NCBI GenBank assembly: GCA_964442135.1 | Contig: CAYTYN010000003.1 | Span: 1 to 63,880, forward strand | Direction: 5' to 3' | DNA: 63,880 bases | Source: Avanaerovorax sp964442135 | GTDB taxonomy: Bacteria > Bacillota > Clostridia > Peptostreptococcales > Anaerovoracaceae | Shown here: piece by piece, positions 16,944 through 25,833 of the stretch | How the letters are laid out: each line of letters starts with the position of its first letter | How positions within the stretch are numbered: the first letter of the stretch is position 1 | Translations under genes and position numbers: made by a program | The notes under the pieces: model-generated | Told to the model about the DNA's origin: nothing | Seen by the model: the letters and a program-made list of their open reading frames with translations, nothing else | Databases searched by the model: none

Positions 16944-18362
16944 CTACTCTCCCGGCACCTGATGTATCTCATCGAGAAGGGCGCCGTCTCTGTAGAGCAC
17001 CTTGGCTACGACCTTCTCGCCCTGCTTTACAGGCTTTGGCACTCCCGTGATCCTCTCCGCCGCCGACTTAAGTCCTTCTATATCCACTACAGGAAGACCC
17101 TTTTCCTTCAGAACCTTCTCCAGATCTCTGTTTTTCTCTATGGAGGTATTCACCCCTATTCCCCGTTGGGTTACCACCACGTCTACAGTGCTTCCCGGCG
17201 TTGAAATGCAGTGACACCTGTCGACGATGAGAGGAAGCCTTGCCCTAACCAGAGGGGCCAATATAAGGGCAAGCTTGGCTCCGGCCGCCGTATCGCTGTG
17301 ACCTCCCGAACCTCCCATTATGTATCCGTTGGAGTCGGTGTGGACGTTGACGTTGAAGTCCCTGTCAACCTGAGTAGCTCCCAGGAGCACTACGTCCAAG
17401 CTGTCCACGGCGGCACTCCTTCCGCTAACTCCGGCGTACTGCTCAGCGCTGACCTCTATGTGCCGGGGATCGCTGTTGATGGACTCTATAGCCTTAAGGT
17501 CGAAGCACTGGACGTCGATGAGGGATCGGAAGCATCCTTCCGTCAGCATGTCCACCATGTATCCGGTGATACCGCCCATTCCGAAGCTTCCCTTTATTCC
17601 TCCTGCCAGCATCTTTTCCTTAACGTATTTTGCCGCGGCCAGAGTGGCTCCGCCGGCACCTGTCTGGAAGGAGAAGCCGTCCTTGAGAAGACCGGAGGCC
17701 TCTATTACCTCGGCAGCGTACTGAGCTATCCTAAGGCCCACCGGATCTCTGGTTATCCTGGTAGTGCCCGACACGATGCCCCCGGGGTCGCCGATTTCCT
17801 CCACCTCTACCACGTAATCCACGTATACCTCGGAAATGGAGAATCCCTGAAGAGGGTATTCCACAAGATTGTCCGTTACGACTACCACCTTATCGGCGGT
17901 TTCGGCGTCGGCGAAGGCGTAGCCCATGGATCCGCAGGCCGATTTTCCGTATTTGCCCGTGCAGTTTCCCATACAGTCGGCTGAAGGGGCGGCCACAAAG
18001 GCTACATCCACATGAGAAGCTCCTTTTACCATGTCTGAGGCTCTGCCGCCGTGAGATCTGAACACAGCAGGATTCTTCAATATTCCTCCGGATACGGCTC
18101 TGCCTACTTTGGCTCCCATGTAGGCGCACTCTATGCCGGTAACCACTCCGTCCTTCATATATCCAATGAGAGGCTGGTGGCAGTCGAATACAGAGCTGGC
18201 GTTTACGGTAATATCTTTAATCCCTTTTTCCGCCACCGCCTCCATGACCATGTTCAGCACCTTGTCCCCGTTTCTCATGTGATGATGGAAGGATATGGTC
18301 ATGCCGTCTTTGACGCCGCAGATTTCGATAGCCTCGCTTATAGAAGATACCACCTTGCTCAC
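16944..18362 (-). CDS. citF: Citrate/citramalate lyase alpha subunit
   Basis: A 472-aa acetyl-ACP:(citrate or citramalate) ACP-transferase, the alpha subunit. Visible family blocks are DGMTISFHHHMRNGDKV near the N-terminus, SHGGRASDMVKG, GGATLAAAKYV, GGITGYMVDMLTEG, DFNVNVHTDSNG and GGSGGHSDTAAGAKL. Compared with the roughly 505-residue enterobacterial CitF it lacks the first ~35 residues (from memory of that family). The start is GTG with a GTGA overlap on citE, which suggests translational coupling. In context the substrate is likely citramalate. Confidence 0.9.
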   Translation of the reverse strand: MSKVVSSISEAIEICGVKDGMTISFHHHMRNGDKVLNMVMEAVAEKGIKDITVNASSVFDCHQPLIGYMKDGVVTGIECAYMGAKVGRAVSGGILKNPAVFRSHGGRASDMVKGASHVDVAFVAAPSADCMGNCTGKYGKSACGSMGYAFADAETADKVVVVTDNLVEYPLQGFSISEVYVDYVVEVEEIGDPGGIVSGTTRITRDPVGLRIAQYAAEVIEASGLLKDGFSFQTGAGGATLAAAKYVKEKMLAGGIKGSFGMGGITGYMVDMLTEGCFRSLIDVQCFDLKAIESINSDPRHIEVSAEQYAGVSGRSAAVDSLDVVLLGATQVDRDFNVNVHTDSNGYIMGGSGGHSDTAAGAKLALILAPLVRARLPLIVDRCHCISTPGSTVDVVVTQRGIGVNTSIEKNRDLEKVLKEKGLPVVDIEGLKSAAERITGVPKPVKQGEKVVAKVLYRDGALLDEIHQVPGE

Positions 18363-19237
18363 TTTTTCACCCCTCCAAACATCGCCTCTTCCATTTCTAT
18401 CACCTGTTTCGCCCTGTTGACAATAGGCGCGTCAATCATCTTGCCTCGGAGAGCTACTACTCCTTTTCCCCGGCGCTTTGCCTCCTCGATAGTATCCATG
18501 ACCTCGTGGGCGTAATCTATCTCCTCTTGGGTGGGACTGAATATCTCGTTTATCATCGCCACGTGTCCGGGGGAAATGGAGGATTTCCCTGAAAATCCCA
18601 TGCTCTTGGCCAGCTCCCCGTCCTTTCTCAGACCCTCTGAGTCGTTTACATCGGTAAAGGGCGTATCGTACACGTCTATGCCCCTGGCCCTGGCCGCGCA
18701 CACAATCCTGCTTCTGGCGTAGAATATCTCGTTTCCTTCTTTAGTGCGCTTGCACCTGAGATCCGCGGTGAGATCCTCTCCCCCCAGAAGCATGGCTCTC
18801 ACCCGCCTGTCAGCGCCGGCTATGAGAAATGCGTTCTCTACTCCCAGAGCCGTCTCTATGAGGGGAATTATTCCCACAGTGCCTTCCGGTATGCCGTATT
18901 CTCTTTCCAGTCGGGAGATATATGCGGCTACCTCACTTACGGTCTCCGGATCTCCGACCTTAGTGGGCATTATCATGGATGGACTGCACTTCACCACTTC
19001 CCTCAGGTCATCCTTCCAAAATTCCGTGTCTACGGGATTTATCCTGACTATGACCTCACAGCCGGTGTTTCCTATGGCTCCAAGCATGTTTCTGACCAGA
19101 ATCCTTGCAGAGTCCTTCTCACCGGGAGATACGGCGTCCTCCAGATCCAGTATGACGCTGTCAGCACCCAATATATCGAAGTTCATCAGCAGATTGGGAG
19201 AATTTCCCGGAATGAAAAGCATGCTCCTTCTCATCAC
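18359..19237 (-). CDS. citE: Citrate/citramalate lyase beta subunit
   Basis: A 292-aa CitE-type lyase (HpcH/HpaI aldolase fold). It splits the acyl-ACP intermediate into acetyl-ACP and an oxoacid, here probably pyruvate. Conserved blocks are MLFIPGNSPNL, DSVILDLEDAVSPGEKD, VRINPVDTEFW, GIIPLIETALGVENA, MLLGGEDLTADL and GFSGKSSISPGHV. The first codon is GTG at 19237, followed immediately by ATG at 19234; both overlap the citD stop and GGGAGG serves either. It is followed by citF with a 4-bp overlap. Confidence 0.9.
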   Translation of the reverse strand: MMRRSMLFIPGNSPNLLMNFDILGADSVILDLEDAVSPGEKDSARILVRNMLGAIGNTGCEVIVRINPVDTEFWKDDLREVVKCSPSMIMPTKVGDPETVSEVAAYISRLEREYGIPEGTVGIIPLIETALGVENAFLIAGADRRVRAMLLGGEDLTADLRCKRTKEGNEIFYARSRIVCAARARGIDVYDTPFTDVNDSEGLRKDGELAKSMGFSGKSSISPGHVAMINEIFSPTQEEIDYAHEVMDTIEEAKRRGKGVVALRGKMIDAPIVNRAKQVIEMEEAMFGGVKK

Positions 19238-19500
19238 TCTCCACCTCCCGCTCTCCTGAGAGCCGTCTCAACTCTGGCCCTTATTACGCAGTCTATCGCC
19301 CCTCTGTCGTTCACGGTGATCCTGCCCCTGTCTACACCGAGGGAATCGGCAACCGCCTTAACCTGACTCAATATCTCATCCTTAAACTGTTCGTATACCA
19401 CCGAGGTAAGGTCGATCTCCAGTCTGTCAAAAGGCTCAGCCATTACGTATGCGTCGCTGGATTCCAGCGTCCCCGCAGTGGCGGTCTTTTTTATTTCCAT
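19234..19500 (-). CDS. citD: Citrate/citramalate lyase acyl carrier subunit
   Basis: An 88-aa acyl carrier protein (gamma subunit). The segment TATAGTLESSDAYV contains the serine that carries the triphosphoribosyl-dephospho-CoA group in this family (Ser at about 14-15). The rest of the small beta-alpha protein (IDLTSVVYEQFKDEI, VNDRGAIDCVIRARVETAL) matches family length. It is the first of the five lyase genes and overlaps citE. Confidence 0.88.
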   Translation of the reverse strand: MEIKKTATAGTLESSDAYVMAEPFDRLEIDLTSVVYEQFKDEILSQVKAVADSLGVDRGRITVNDRGAIDCVIRARVETALRRAGGGE

Positions 19501-19521
19501 CTCTATCGCCTCCTGCCTGTC

Positions 19522-20496
19522 CTAATATACCCTTTCTATCTTATCTATGTCCTCGCCTATCTTCGGCGCCTCCTTTTGGCCTACCATGCCGACGATAAGG
19601 TAGCACTTCATTATAGGATCGTAAGGTATCTCCTTCATCAGCTTGAAGTCCTCTATGTCTCCCGTACTCTTTACGTGGTTTCTGGGAGCCGCGCAGGTTA
19701 CGATGTTATCACCTATGGTTATGTGATAGTCGTCGTAGAAGGATATCGGCAGATTCTCCTCTATTACGGCGTTCACCTTCTTTTCAAGCATTTCCAGGGA
19801 CACCATAGGCCTTTCCTTGAAGCAGAGGAGGAAGCCGTGCTTTATGTCGGCATGCTCGTAGTTCTTGGGAAGTCCGTGGGACAGGAAATAGCAGGTGATA
19901 TCCTCCGCTGAGTGTACCATCTTTCTGTACTTTATCGACTTGCTGACGATATTGTAAATATCCTGAGGTATAGGGCCAAAGATGTCAGGTCTGGTCACGA
20001 TAACCTCTTCCCCTATGCCGATGATCAGATCGGCGTTGATAGGCCGGTTCTCGCTTTCAGGACTCTTCAGAAAGGGGTAGACCAGATCGAAGTGCTCTAC
20101 TACCACCCTTTTTCCCTTTTTTAAAGCTGTGATTATGGCGTCAGCCAGCTTTGGCAGAGGTGTGAATCCCTGCTCGAACCTGATATCCACGTGATATGTG
20201 TGGGGAGTGGCAAAGAGTGACATTCCGCTCTTATTCACCATGGCCAGAGGGTCGTCTACCAGCTCAAGCATGGGAAGCGGTCTGATGTTCACCCCATTAT
20301 CGTCGTTGGTCAGCTCCAGTCCGGGAAACATTCCCCTTACTATCATGCTCTTTCCGGCTCCCGCTTCGCCTACGACCCCTATGAGGCGGTCTATCGGTCT
20401 CAAATACTGCTGGGCTATCTGCATTCCCAGCTCGCTCATTCTTACATTGCCCCTGGGAGCAAAGTAAATGCTGTACAGATTTCTTATGTATGACAT
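19522..20496 (-). CDS. P-loop protein of methylaspartate clusters (function unknown)
   Basis: A 324-aa protein with a clear Walker A motif (GVVGEAGAGKS near residue 40), followed by GLELTNDDNGVNIRPLP and later VVVEHFDLVYPF and ADLIIGIGEEVIVTRPDIFGP. The C-terminal third holds SHGLPKNYEHADIKHGFLLCF, which recalls the His/Cys-poor second additional (HxxxH) domain of alanyl-tRNA synthetases. I recall NCBI names using that label, but cannot check. It lies between mal and citD in the glutamate operon, so a role in enzyme activation, cofactor delivery or uridylylation-like control is conceivable; none is shown. Start placed at the ATG at 20496 with AGGTGA upstream; a GTG at 20505 is also in frame. 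Confidence 0.6.
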   Translation of the reverse strand: MSYIRNLYSIYFAPRGNVRMSELGMQIAQQYLRPIDRLIGVVGEAGAGKSMIVRGMFPGLELTNDDNGVNIRPLPMLELVDDPLAMVNKSGMSLFATPHTYHVDIRFEQGFTPLPKLADAIITALKKGKRVVVEHFDLVYPFLKSPESENRPINADLIIGIGEEVIVTRPDIFGPIPQDIYNIVSKSIKYRKMVHSAEDITCYFLSHGLPKNYEHADIKHGFLLCFKERPMVSLEMLEKKVNAVIEENLPISFYDDYHITIGDNIVTCAAPRNHVKSTGDIEDFKLMKEIPYDPIMKCYLIVGMVGQKEAPKIGEDIDKIERVY

Positions 20497-20575
20497 GTAC
20501 CTCACCTGTTTAAAAATGCCGCAAGAGGCACGCCTCGTATAAAAAGGCGCGCCTCGTCCTGCGATACTGCGAAGC

Positions 20576-21823
20576 TTATTTTTTCCTTGCCTTGCGAAGC
20601 GCTATTATCCTGTTCATCTCATTATATACTATCATGAACCCCTCATCTACACCCATTCCCGGTTTTGCCAGGATCTGGTCGGGCTGAGTCGCCATGGCGC
20701 AGTTTACGCACACCTGAGCCGATCTGTCCGTCTCGTTGCAAGTGCCTCCCTGATACGCCCCGAAGCCGTTTCTCTTGCAGTAGAGCACAGCCTCGATAGT
20801 GTTGTTTATCCCCCCCAGGTCGGGAGTCTTTATCTGGGCCATGTGGCCGGCCTTGTTGTCGCAGAAGTAGATGACGTCCTCGAGAGTATTACACCACTCG
20901 TCGGCTACCAGCTCTACGTCTATGCCTCTTCCGTCGATCTCCTCTCTAAGCCTCTTGAGGCAGAGCATCTGCTTTTCTCTCTCCCCTGCGTCCATAGGGC
21001 CTTCAATCCTCAGCTTAAACGGTTTCGCCGCTTCCTCCAGGGTAGCGATGTAGTCGGCCATCCCCTTATAGTTCTCGTTGCCGAAGGCCTGTCCTATGGT
21101 TCCGTACACATCTATATGTATTATGGGGGAGTAATCCTCGGCCGGTCTTAAAGCGATGATCCTGTCTCTCAGCCATTCCACGTATTCTTTGAGAATGGAA
21201 CCGTCTCTTCCCAGCTTAGTCTCTACGTTGTTTATGAGAGCGTGGGGAAGGATGGCTGAACCCTTCAGTATCATCTTGTCGGCGTTTTCATATCGGGTAT
21301 CTCCGGACTGGGAGAATATAGGGATTTGCTCTTCGGAAACCGCGGTGCCGTATTCGTCGGCTACCACCTCACACATGAGCCTGTTGGTTCCCTTCCCTAC
21401 AGCGTCCAGAATGGCTTGGGAAACGCCGTATCTGATGGCCGTATGAAGCTTCTTCCCGTCGATTTCGATCTTTTCCACGGCTTCTGCCAGATCTCTGAAG
21501 CTGTCCGCCTCTTTTCCCTCCAGCACAGGAGCTACGTATTTTTCTATAACAGGGATGAAGTTATCCGCTATGAAGAGAGGGTCTCTTCCCCCTGCTCCGG
21601 AATACTGTACCGCAGCGCAGTCGCCGTACGCGATCTGTCCGTCTTCCAGGAGGAGCATTACGGAAATAGACTCTCCCGCCTGTCTGATCTTATCGAATCC
21701 GGGGGTCATGGCCTGACCGATATAGGCTTCTCCGTCAGCCTTCGCTCCCGCCTTTATCGCCTTTTGATCGTCAAAGAAAAATCCTGTACGACCTGCTGAG
21801 CACACTACCTTCTCTATTTTCAT
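20576..21823 (-). CDS. mal: Methylaspartate ammonia-lyase
   Basis: A 415-aa enolase-superfamily enzyme that removes ammonia from (2S,3S)-3-methylaspartate to give mesaconate. Seen are the N-terminal SAGRTGFFFDDQKAI block, the catalytic-barrel stretch HIDVYGTIG with the metal Asp, RIEGPMDAGER and ELVADEWCNT (further metal ligands), and IKTPDLGG with the catalytic Lys. The terminal GTCNETDRSAQ block is characteristic. It is flanked by glutamate mutase E upstream and the P-loop protein downstream, as expected for the Barker pathway. Confidence 0.95.
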   Translation of the reverse strand: MKIEKVVCSAGRTGFFFDDQKAIKAGAKADGEAYIGQAMTPGFDKIRQAGESISVMLLLEDGQIAYGDCAAVQYSGAGGRDPLFIADNFIPVIEKYVAPVLEGKEADSFRDLAEAVEKIEIDGKKLHTAIRYGVSQAILDAVGKGTNRLMCEVVADEYGTAVSEEQIPIFSQSGDTRYENADKMILKGSAILPHALINNVETKLGRDGSILKEYVEWLRDRIIALRPAEDYSPIIHIDVYGTIGQAFGNENYKGMADYIATLEEAAKPFKLRIEGPMDAGEREKQMLCLKRLREEIDGRGIDVELVADEWCNTLEDVIYFCDNKAGHMAQIKTPDLGGINNTIEAVLYCKRNGFGAYQGGTCNETDRSAQVCVNCAMATQPDQILAKPGMGVDEGFMIVYNEMNRIIALRKARKK

Positions 21824-21874
21824 CTTAAGCTTACCTCCAAAATCGTCTAGTTTGCTTCCTGATTATTTCAGGTC

Positions 21875-23353
21875 TTAATATCTAGGTCTTCCTACCAGAT
21901 GACCCTTGCTTATTGCGTAAACATCGTCTATTACCATCTGGAAGGATACAGTCCGGTTCTCCGACGCCGCTCTGTCTTCCAGCTTTTCCTTGTGGAACCT
22001 CTTAAGGTCTTCGGTGAACGGAAGGTTTCCTGTCTCCAGGATTCTTACGGCTCCGCTGCTGTCTCTCGCCGGCAGCATAATGCCTGCGTTGCACTTCGCA
22101 GGTCCGAAAGGAATATCTATTATTCCCGCGTTAATGCCTGCCACGGCACCTGCGGCTACATCTCCGTATCCCAGCTCTATGCACTTATCCACTATGCACC
22201 TTGTCTCTTCCTTTATGATCTCCTTCTCTCTTTCCAGTCTTGAGCCGGTGAAGGTCTGATCCTTAAGCATGTTAGTCACCTGTTTGGTGCATCGGAGACC
22301 CTGCCCGTTAGCTTCTTTAGTCGGAACGCCGGCAGCCTCGTGAGGCGTCTTCACTATTACCTTCGTCGCCTTGGAAAGGGCTGCGCAGGCGGCTCCCCAT
22401 GCGATCATGCCGAATGCCTTCGCCTCGTCTGCCGGAAATCCTCCCATCCACTGGTGGAATACGGTGGTGACGGTAACATCTTCGTAACCGAACCTGAGCA
22501 GGTAATCCTCTGTAAGCTCTTCTAAAGTCCTGACAGCTGCCACATCCTGCACCTGGTTTCCAAGCTGTCCGTAGCCTACGGTAATGTTCTTCACTCCCTG
22601 CTCCGCGGCGAGGAGAGCCTCCATGATGGCTACGGAGTGAGAAATACAAGGAGGTACCAGAGTTCCGGTAAGAGGGCCGTAAGGCTCTCTGTTAATATGT
22701 ACTCCCGCTTCCTCGTATATTCCCGTAAGTCTGTCTACATACTGCCAGTCTCTTATGGTTTTTTCGATAGGAATGCTCTTAGCATAAGGGATGTTGTAGG
22801 ATATGCCGCCCCCTTCATAGGAGGTGAATCCGCCGGCATAGGTGATCTCTGCCAAAAGCCTTGCATCCGGCGTGCCGTGCCTTACCTGTACGGGGGATTT
22901 TGTAGCCTCGATAACTCTTCTGCATCCTTCAACGCCGTGATTGACAGCAGGAAATCCGTTAAGGTAAGGATGGAACATGCCGTCCACCATGCTTTCCTTC
23001 TCTCGCCTGATGCCTTCGGCACAGTTTTCATACTGATTCTGTCTGGTGTAGGAGTCTATAGTGCTGGGAAGGAAGTCTGCCTCCCCTTCAGTTTCCAGAT
23101 ACTTCAGGAGTTCAATGTGGTTTTCCACAAGGCCTACTCCTGCCCTTGGCTGGATGAGAGTTGCCTTGTCTTCCTTCGCCTTTTTCAGTTTCATGGAAAA
23201 GTTCTTCGATTCGGGAAGGGCCTTCTGGTAATCTATTCCCTTCTGAAGCTCCCTCACGGCCTCTCCTGTCTCCCATGTTTTCAGCACTTCTTCACGGATC
23301 TTATTGAACTCATCGTCGCTAAGTCTTTTATTCTTTAAATCAAGAAACTCCAT
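21875..23353 (-). CDS. glmE: Glutamate mutase epsilon (E) subunit
   Basis: A 492-aa TIM-barrel subunit of adenosylcobalamin-dependent glutamate mutase, which rearranges L-glutamate to 3-methylaspartate. Recognisable blocks are LIQPRAGVGLVENHIELLKYL, SYTRQNQYENC, GFPAVNHGVEGCRRV, VRHGTPDARLLAEIT and GGISYNIPYAK, with substrate-binding Arg and Glu residues in the middle. It overlaps the glmL stop by 14 bp. The partner cobalamin-binding subunit is glmS in the same operon. Confidence 0.95.
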   Translation of the reverse strand: MEFLDLKNKRLSDDEFNKIREEVLKTWETGEAVRELQKGIDYQKALPESKNFSMKLKKAKEDKATLIQPRAGVGLVENHIELLKYLETEGEADFLPSTIDSYTRQNQYENCAEGIRREKESMVDGMFHPYLNGFPAVNHGVEGCRRVIEATKSPVQVRHGTPDARLLAEITYAGGFTSYEGGGISYNIPYAKSIPIEKTIRDWQYVDRLTGIYEEAGVHINREPYGPLTGTLVPPCISHSVAIMEALLAAEQGVKNITVGYGQLGNQVQDVAAVRTLEELTEDYLLRFGYEDVTVTTVFHQWMGGFPADEAKAFGMIAWGAACAALSKATKVIVKTPHEAAGVPTKEANGQGLRCTKQVTNMLKDQTFTGSRLEREKEIIKEETRCIVDKCIELGYGDVAAGAVAGINAGIIDIPFGPAKCNAGIMLPARDSSGAVRILETGNLPFTEDLKRFHKEKLEDRAASENRTVSFQMVIDDVYAISKGHLVGRPRY

Positions 23354-24734
23354 TTTCTTCTAACTCCTTTTTCATAATTCTCAAAGCCGCGTCCGGATAC
23401 TCTGTGCTGAGAAGACCCATGGCAGCGAGTATGTACTTTCTGTCTACGAGGAATTTCGCTTCCTTCGGTTTAAGGGAGAACCCGTCCTCCGCCTTGGACA
23501 AAGCGTGCTTTAAAATGTCCCCTGTCCTGTCCGTGTGGATAAGGGCTCCTCCTGTCGCCACAATCGTCTTCACTCCGGTAAGATCCTTCCCCGTCTGCAT
23601 GTAGCTCATGCCCGCAGGCGTGTAAAACGGCTCCAGCCTTCCCGCATGTCTCGTTACGGCGGCCTCAACGGCCATAGACGCCAGAGCGTAATCCAAGGCT
23701 ATAAAATCCGGCTCATCTGCCGCCGGCACTTTGTCGGTATGCACAGCCAGATAGTCTATCATTTCCCGGCATTTCTTCTCCGGAAGTCCTGACAGATGGG
23801 AAATTCTCATCATATCCGAGGCCTCCACTATCCCGCTTATGCTGTAGCGCATGCCTATGTCACCCTCCACTGTCCTCTTGGCGTAATCCTCTCTCAGGCC
23901 CTTCAGCACCGCCGCGCCCGTCTGAGGAAGTCCGTAGGACATGGAATATACGTCTGTGGTGGCGCCGCCTAAGTCTACTCCTACCAGCTCGCCTATACCC
24001 TCTTCACCGTCGGTACCTTTGGACAGAAGCTTCATCGCTTCAAGCATGGCCGCAGGGGTCGGCATGAGTATACCCTTTACAAGCTCCTCCGCCCCGCTCA
24101 GGCCTTTGGCCAGCACGATCTTCTTCAGGAATATGCTCCTTATTAGCTCCTGCACCGGCTCCACATTGGGGATGTTAAGCTTCGGCATGACGTTCTCGCA
24201 CTTAAATGTCTCAAAATCCTTAAGAATCTCTGCGACCTCGTCGGTGCAGCTTCTGTTTCCGGCTATTATTATGGGAAAGCCTCTGTTCTTCACGCCCTTG
24301 AGCTGATGGGCATTGAACAATATATTTTCCTTATTTCCCCCATCGGTGCCACCTGTAAGGAGAAGTATGTCAGGCGCTATATCATCAATCTCCCTGACGT
24401 CTCCCCCTGTCAGCTCGTAGGAATAGGTCTTTATGACCTTCGCCCCCGCTCCCAGGGATGCCTGCTTAGCCGCTGTGGCCGTCAGCTCAGGAACCAGACC
24501 TATGGCCACCATTCTCAGTCCTCCCGCGGCGCTGGAGCAGGCGTATCTCTCGTCGAATTCCCGGATTCCCGCCTCTCCCTCCAGCCTCCTGAGGGCGTTA
24601 TTCAGTCCGTCGTTTATATCCGTCTCTATGGTGGTAAAGCTCTGAGCCGTTCCTGAGATTTCCTCTCTCTCTATATCAACTGCCGTTATCTTAGTATATG
24701 TGCTGCCGAAGTCTATGAGTAAAACATCTTTCAT
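23340..24734 (-). CDS. glmL: Glutamate mutase-associated protein GlmL/MutL
   Basis: A 464-aa actin/Hsp70-fold ATPase of the MutL (not mismatch-repair) family, found between the two mutase subunits in many clusters and probably a reactivating chaperone. The nucleotide motifs are LLIDFGSTYTKITAVD at the start, LLTGGTDGGNKENILFN and VGVDLGGATTDVYSM, followed by IVATGGALIHT. It begins 18 bp after the glmS stop and overlaps glmE. The role is inferred from family and position. Confidence 0.9.
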   Translation of the reverse strand: MKDVLLIDFGSTYTKITAVDIEREEISGTAQSFTTIETDINDGLNNALRRLEGEAGIREFDERYACSSAAGGLRMVAIGLVPELTATAAKQASLGAGAKVIKTYSYELTGGDVREIDDIAPDILLLTGGTDGGNKENILFNAHQLKGVKNRGFPIIIAGNRSCTDEVAEILKDFETFKCENVMPKLNIPNVEPVQELIRSIFLKKIVLAKGLSGAEELVKGILMPTPAAMLEAMKLLSKGTDGEEGIGELVGVDLGGATTDVYSMSYGLPQTGAAVLKGLREDYAKRTVEGDIGMRYSISGIVEASDMMRISHLSGLPEKKCREMIDYLAVHTDKVPAADEPDFIALDYALASMAVEAAVTRHAGRLEPFYTPAGMSYMQTGKDLTGVKTIVATGGALIHTDRTGDILKHALSKAEDGFSLKPKEAKFLVDRKYILAAMGLLSTEYPDAALRIMKKELEENGVS

Positions 24735-24752
24735 CTCATATCTCCTCCGGCC

Positions 24753-25211
24753 CTAGCACTCTCCCGAGCCTCTGTGGTGGAGTATTCTCCCCTTTGTCAA
24801 GTCCTTTTTCAAAGCCTCTATGGTCACAGACGGATCCGTTCCCGGCCCGAACGCCCTGTCAAAACCCAGCTTCTTATATCTCCGTTCGATCTCTTCTTCA
24901 GGTATTTTTCCAACGACCAGATTTCCGCCTGCGTACAGGAGGATGTCCTTAAGGCCCGCCTCCTCGCACTTCTCTCTCATTCCGGTGCAGTCTATCTCTC
25001 CCTGCCCGTAAAGGGAGGAAACCAGGATCGCGTCGGCTCCGTCCTCCACCGCGGCTCTGATCATCTCCTCCTGGGGTACCATTACGCCCAGATTGGTAAC
25101 TTCGAATCCCGCGTCCTGAAGAGCCCTGTTCAGTATGGTGTTTCCTACGGCGTGAACGTCGGCTCCGATCACGCCCAGTATGACTCTGTGTTTTTTCTTA
25201 TTCTTATCCAT
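24753..25211 (-). CDS. glmS: Glutamate mutase sigma (S) subunit, cobalamin-binding
   Basis: A 152-aa B12-binding Rossmann domain. The base-off/His-on motif DxHxxG is present as DVHAVG near residue 18. The downstream SSLYGQGE (SxL) and YAGGNLVVG (GG) complete the signature. With glmE it forms the heterotetrameric glutamate mutase. The length and order S-L-E match the clostridial arrangement. The symbol here means the mutase subunit, not glucosamine-6-phosphate synthase. Confidence 0.95.
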   Translation of the reverse strand: MDKNKKKHRVILGVIGADVHAVGNTILNRALQDAGFEVTNLGVMVPQEEMIRAAVEDGADAILVSSLYGQGEIDCTGMREKCEEAGLKDILLYAGGNLVVGKIPEEEIERRYKKLGFDRAFGPGTDPSVTIEALKKDLTKGRILHHRGSGEC

Positions 25212-25260
25212 TGGTGCGAGCGTTTCCTTTCATATTATATGTTTCATTTATATCTAAAAA

Positions 25261-25821
25261 CTATTTTCCCAATTTGGCAAGGTAGCCTTCTCTTCCCGTC
25301 TCGTAGAGATTCCCCCCGTAGCAATCCATTATGACGAAAAGAGGCATGTCCTCCACCTCGAGCCTTCTCACAGCCTCCGCACCCAGATCTTCATAGGCTA
25401 TGATCTCAGCCTTTTTAACCGACCTGGCGATTACGGCTCCTGCTCCTCCGATGGCTCCGAAGTAGACTCCCGTACACTCCTTCATAGTCTCTCTCACCTC
25501 GTCGGAACGCTTTCCCTTTCCGATCATCCCTCTCAGGCCTGCTCTCATGAGGGCCGGCGCGTAAGCATCCATACGGTAGCTGGTGGTAGGGCCTGCCGAT
25601 CCGATAGGCTGACCCGGTTTCTCGGGGGTAGGTCCTACATAGTATACGATCTGATCCATCGGGTCGAAGGGAAGCTCCTTCCCGCTTTCCAAGAGCCGGC
25701 ACAATCTCTTATGAGCCGCGTCTCTGGCTGTGTATATGACTCCTGAAAGCAGGACACTGTCTCCGGCTCTCAGGTCTCTGACCTTATCCGCGGTAAGAGG
25801 CGACGTGATTCGTTTTTCCAT
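25261..25821 (-). CDS. Mesaconase / class I fumarate hydratase beta subunit
   Basis: A 186-aa C-terminal-type subunit of class I Fe-S hydro-lyases (FumA beta domain). Blocks are SGVIYTARDAAHKRL, YYVGPTPEKPGQPIGSAGP (split here) and the substrate-binding TSYRMDAYAP. GKG is followed by an invariant Gly-rich FGAIGGAGA. In the methylaspartate pathway this enzyme hydrates mesaconate to (S)-citramalate; such enzymes usually also accept fumarate. It follows the alpha subunit by 12 bp. Confidence 0.9.
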   Translation of the reverse strand: MEKRITSPLTADKVRDLRAGDSVLLSGVIYTARDAAHKRLCRLLESGKELPFDPMDQIVYYVGPTPEKPGQPIGSAGPTTSYRMDAYAPALMRAGLRGMIGKGKRSDEVRETMKECTGVYFGAIGGAGAVIARSVKKAEIIAYEDLGAEAVRRLEVEDMPLFVIMDCYGGNLYETGREGYLAKLGK

Positions 25822-25833
25822 GGTTCCTCCTAT

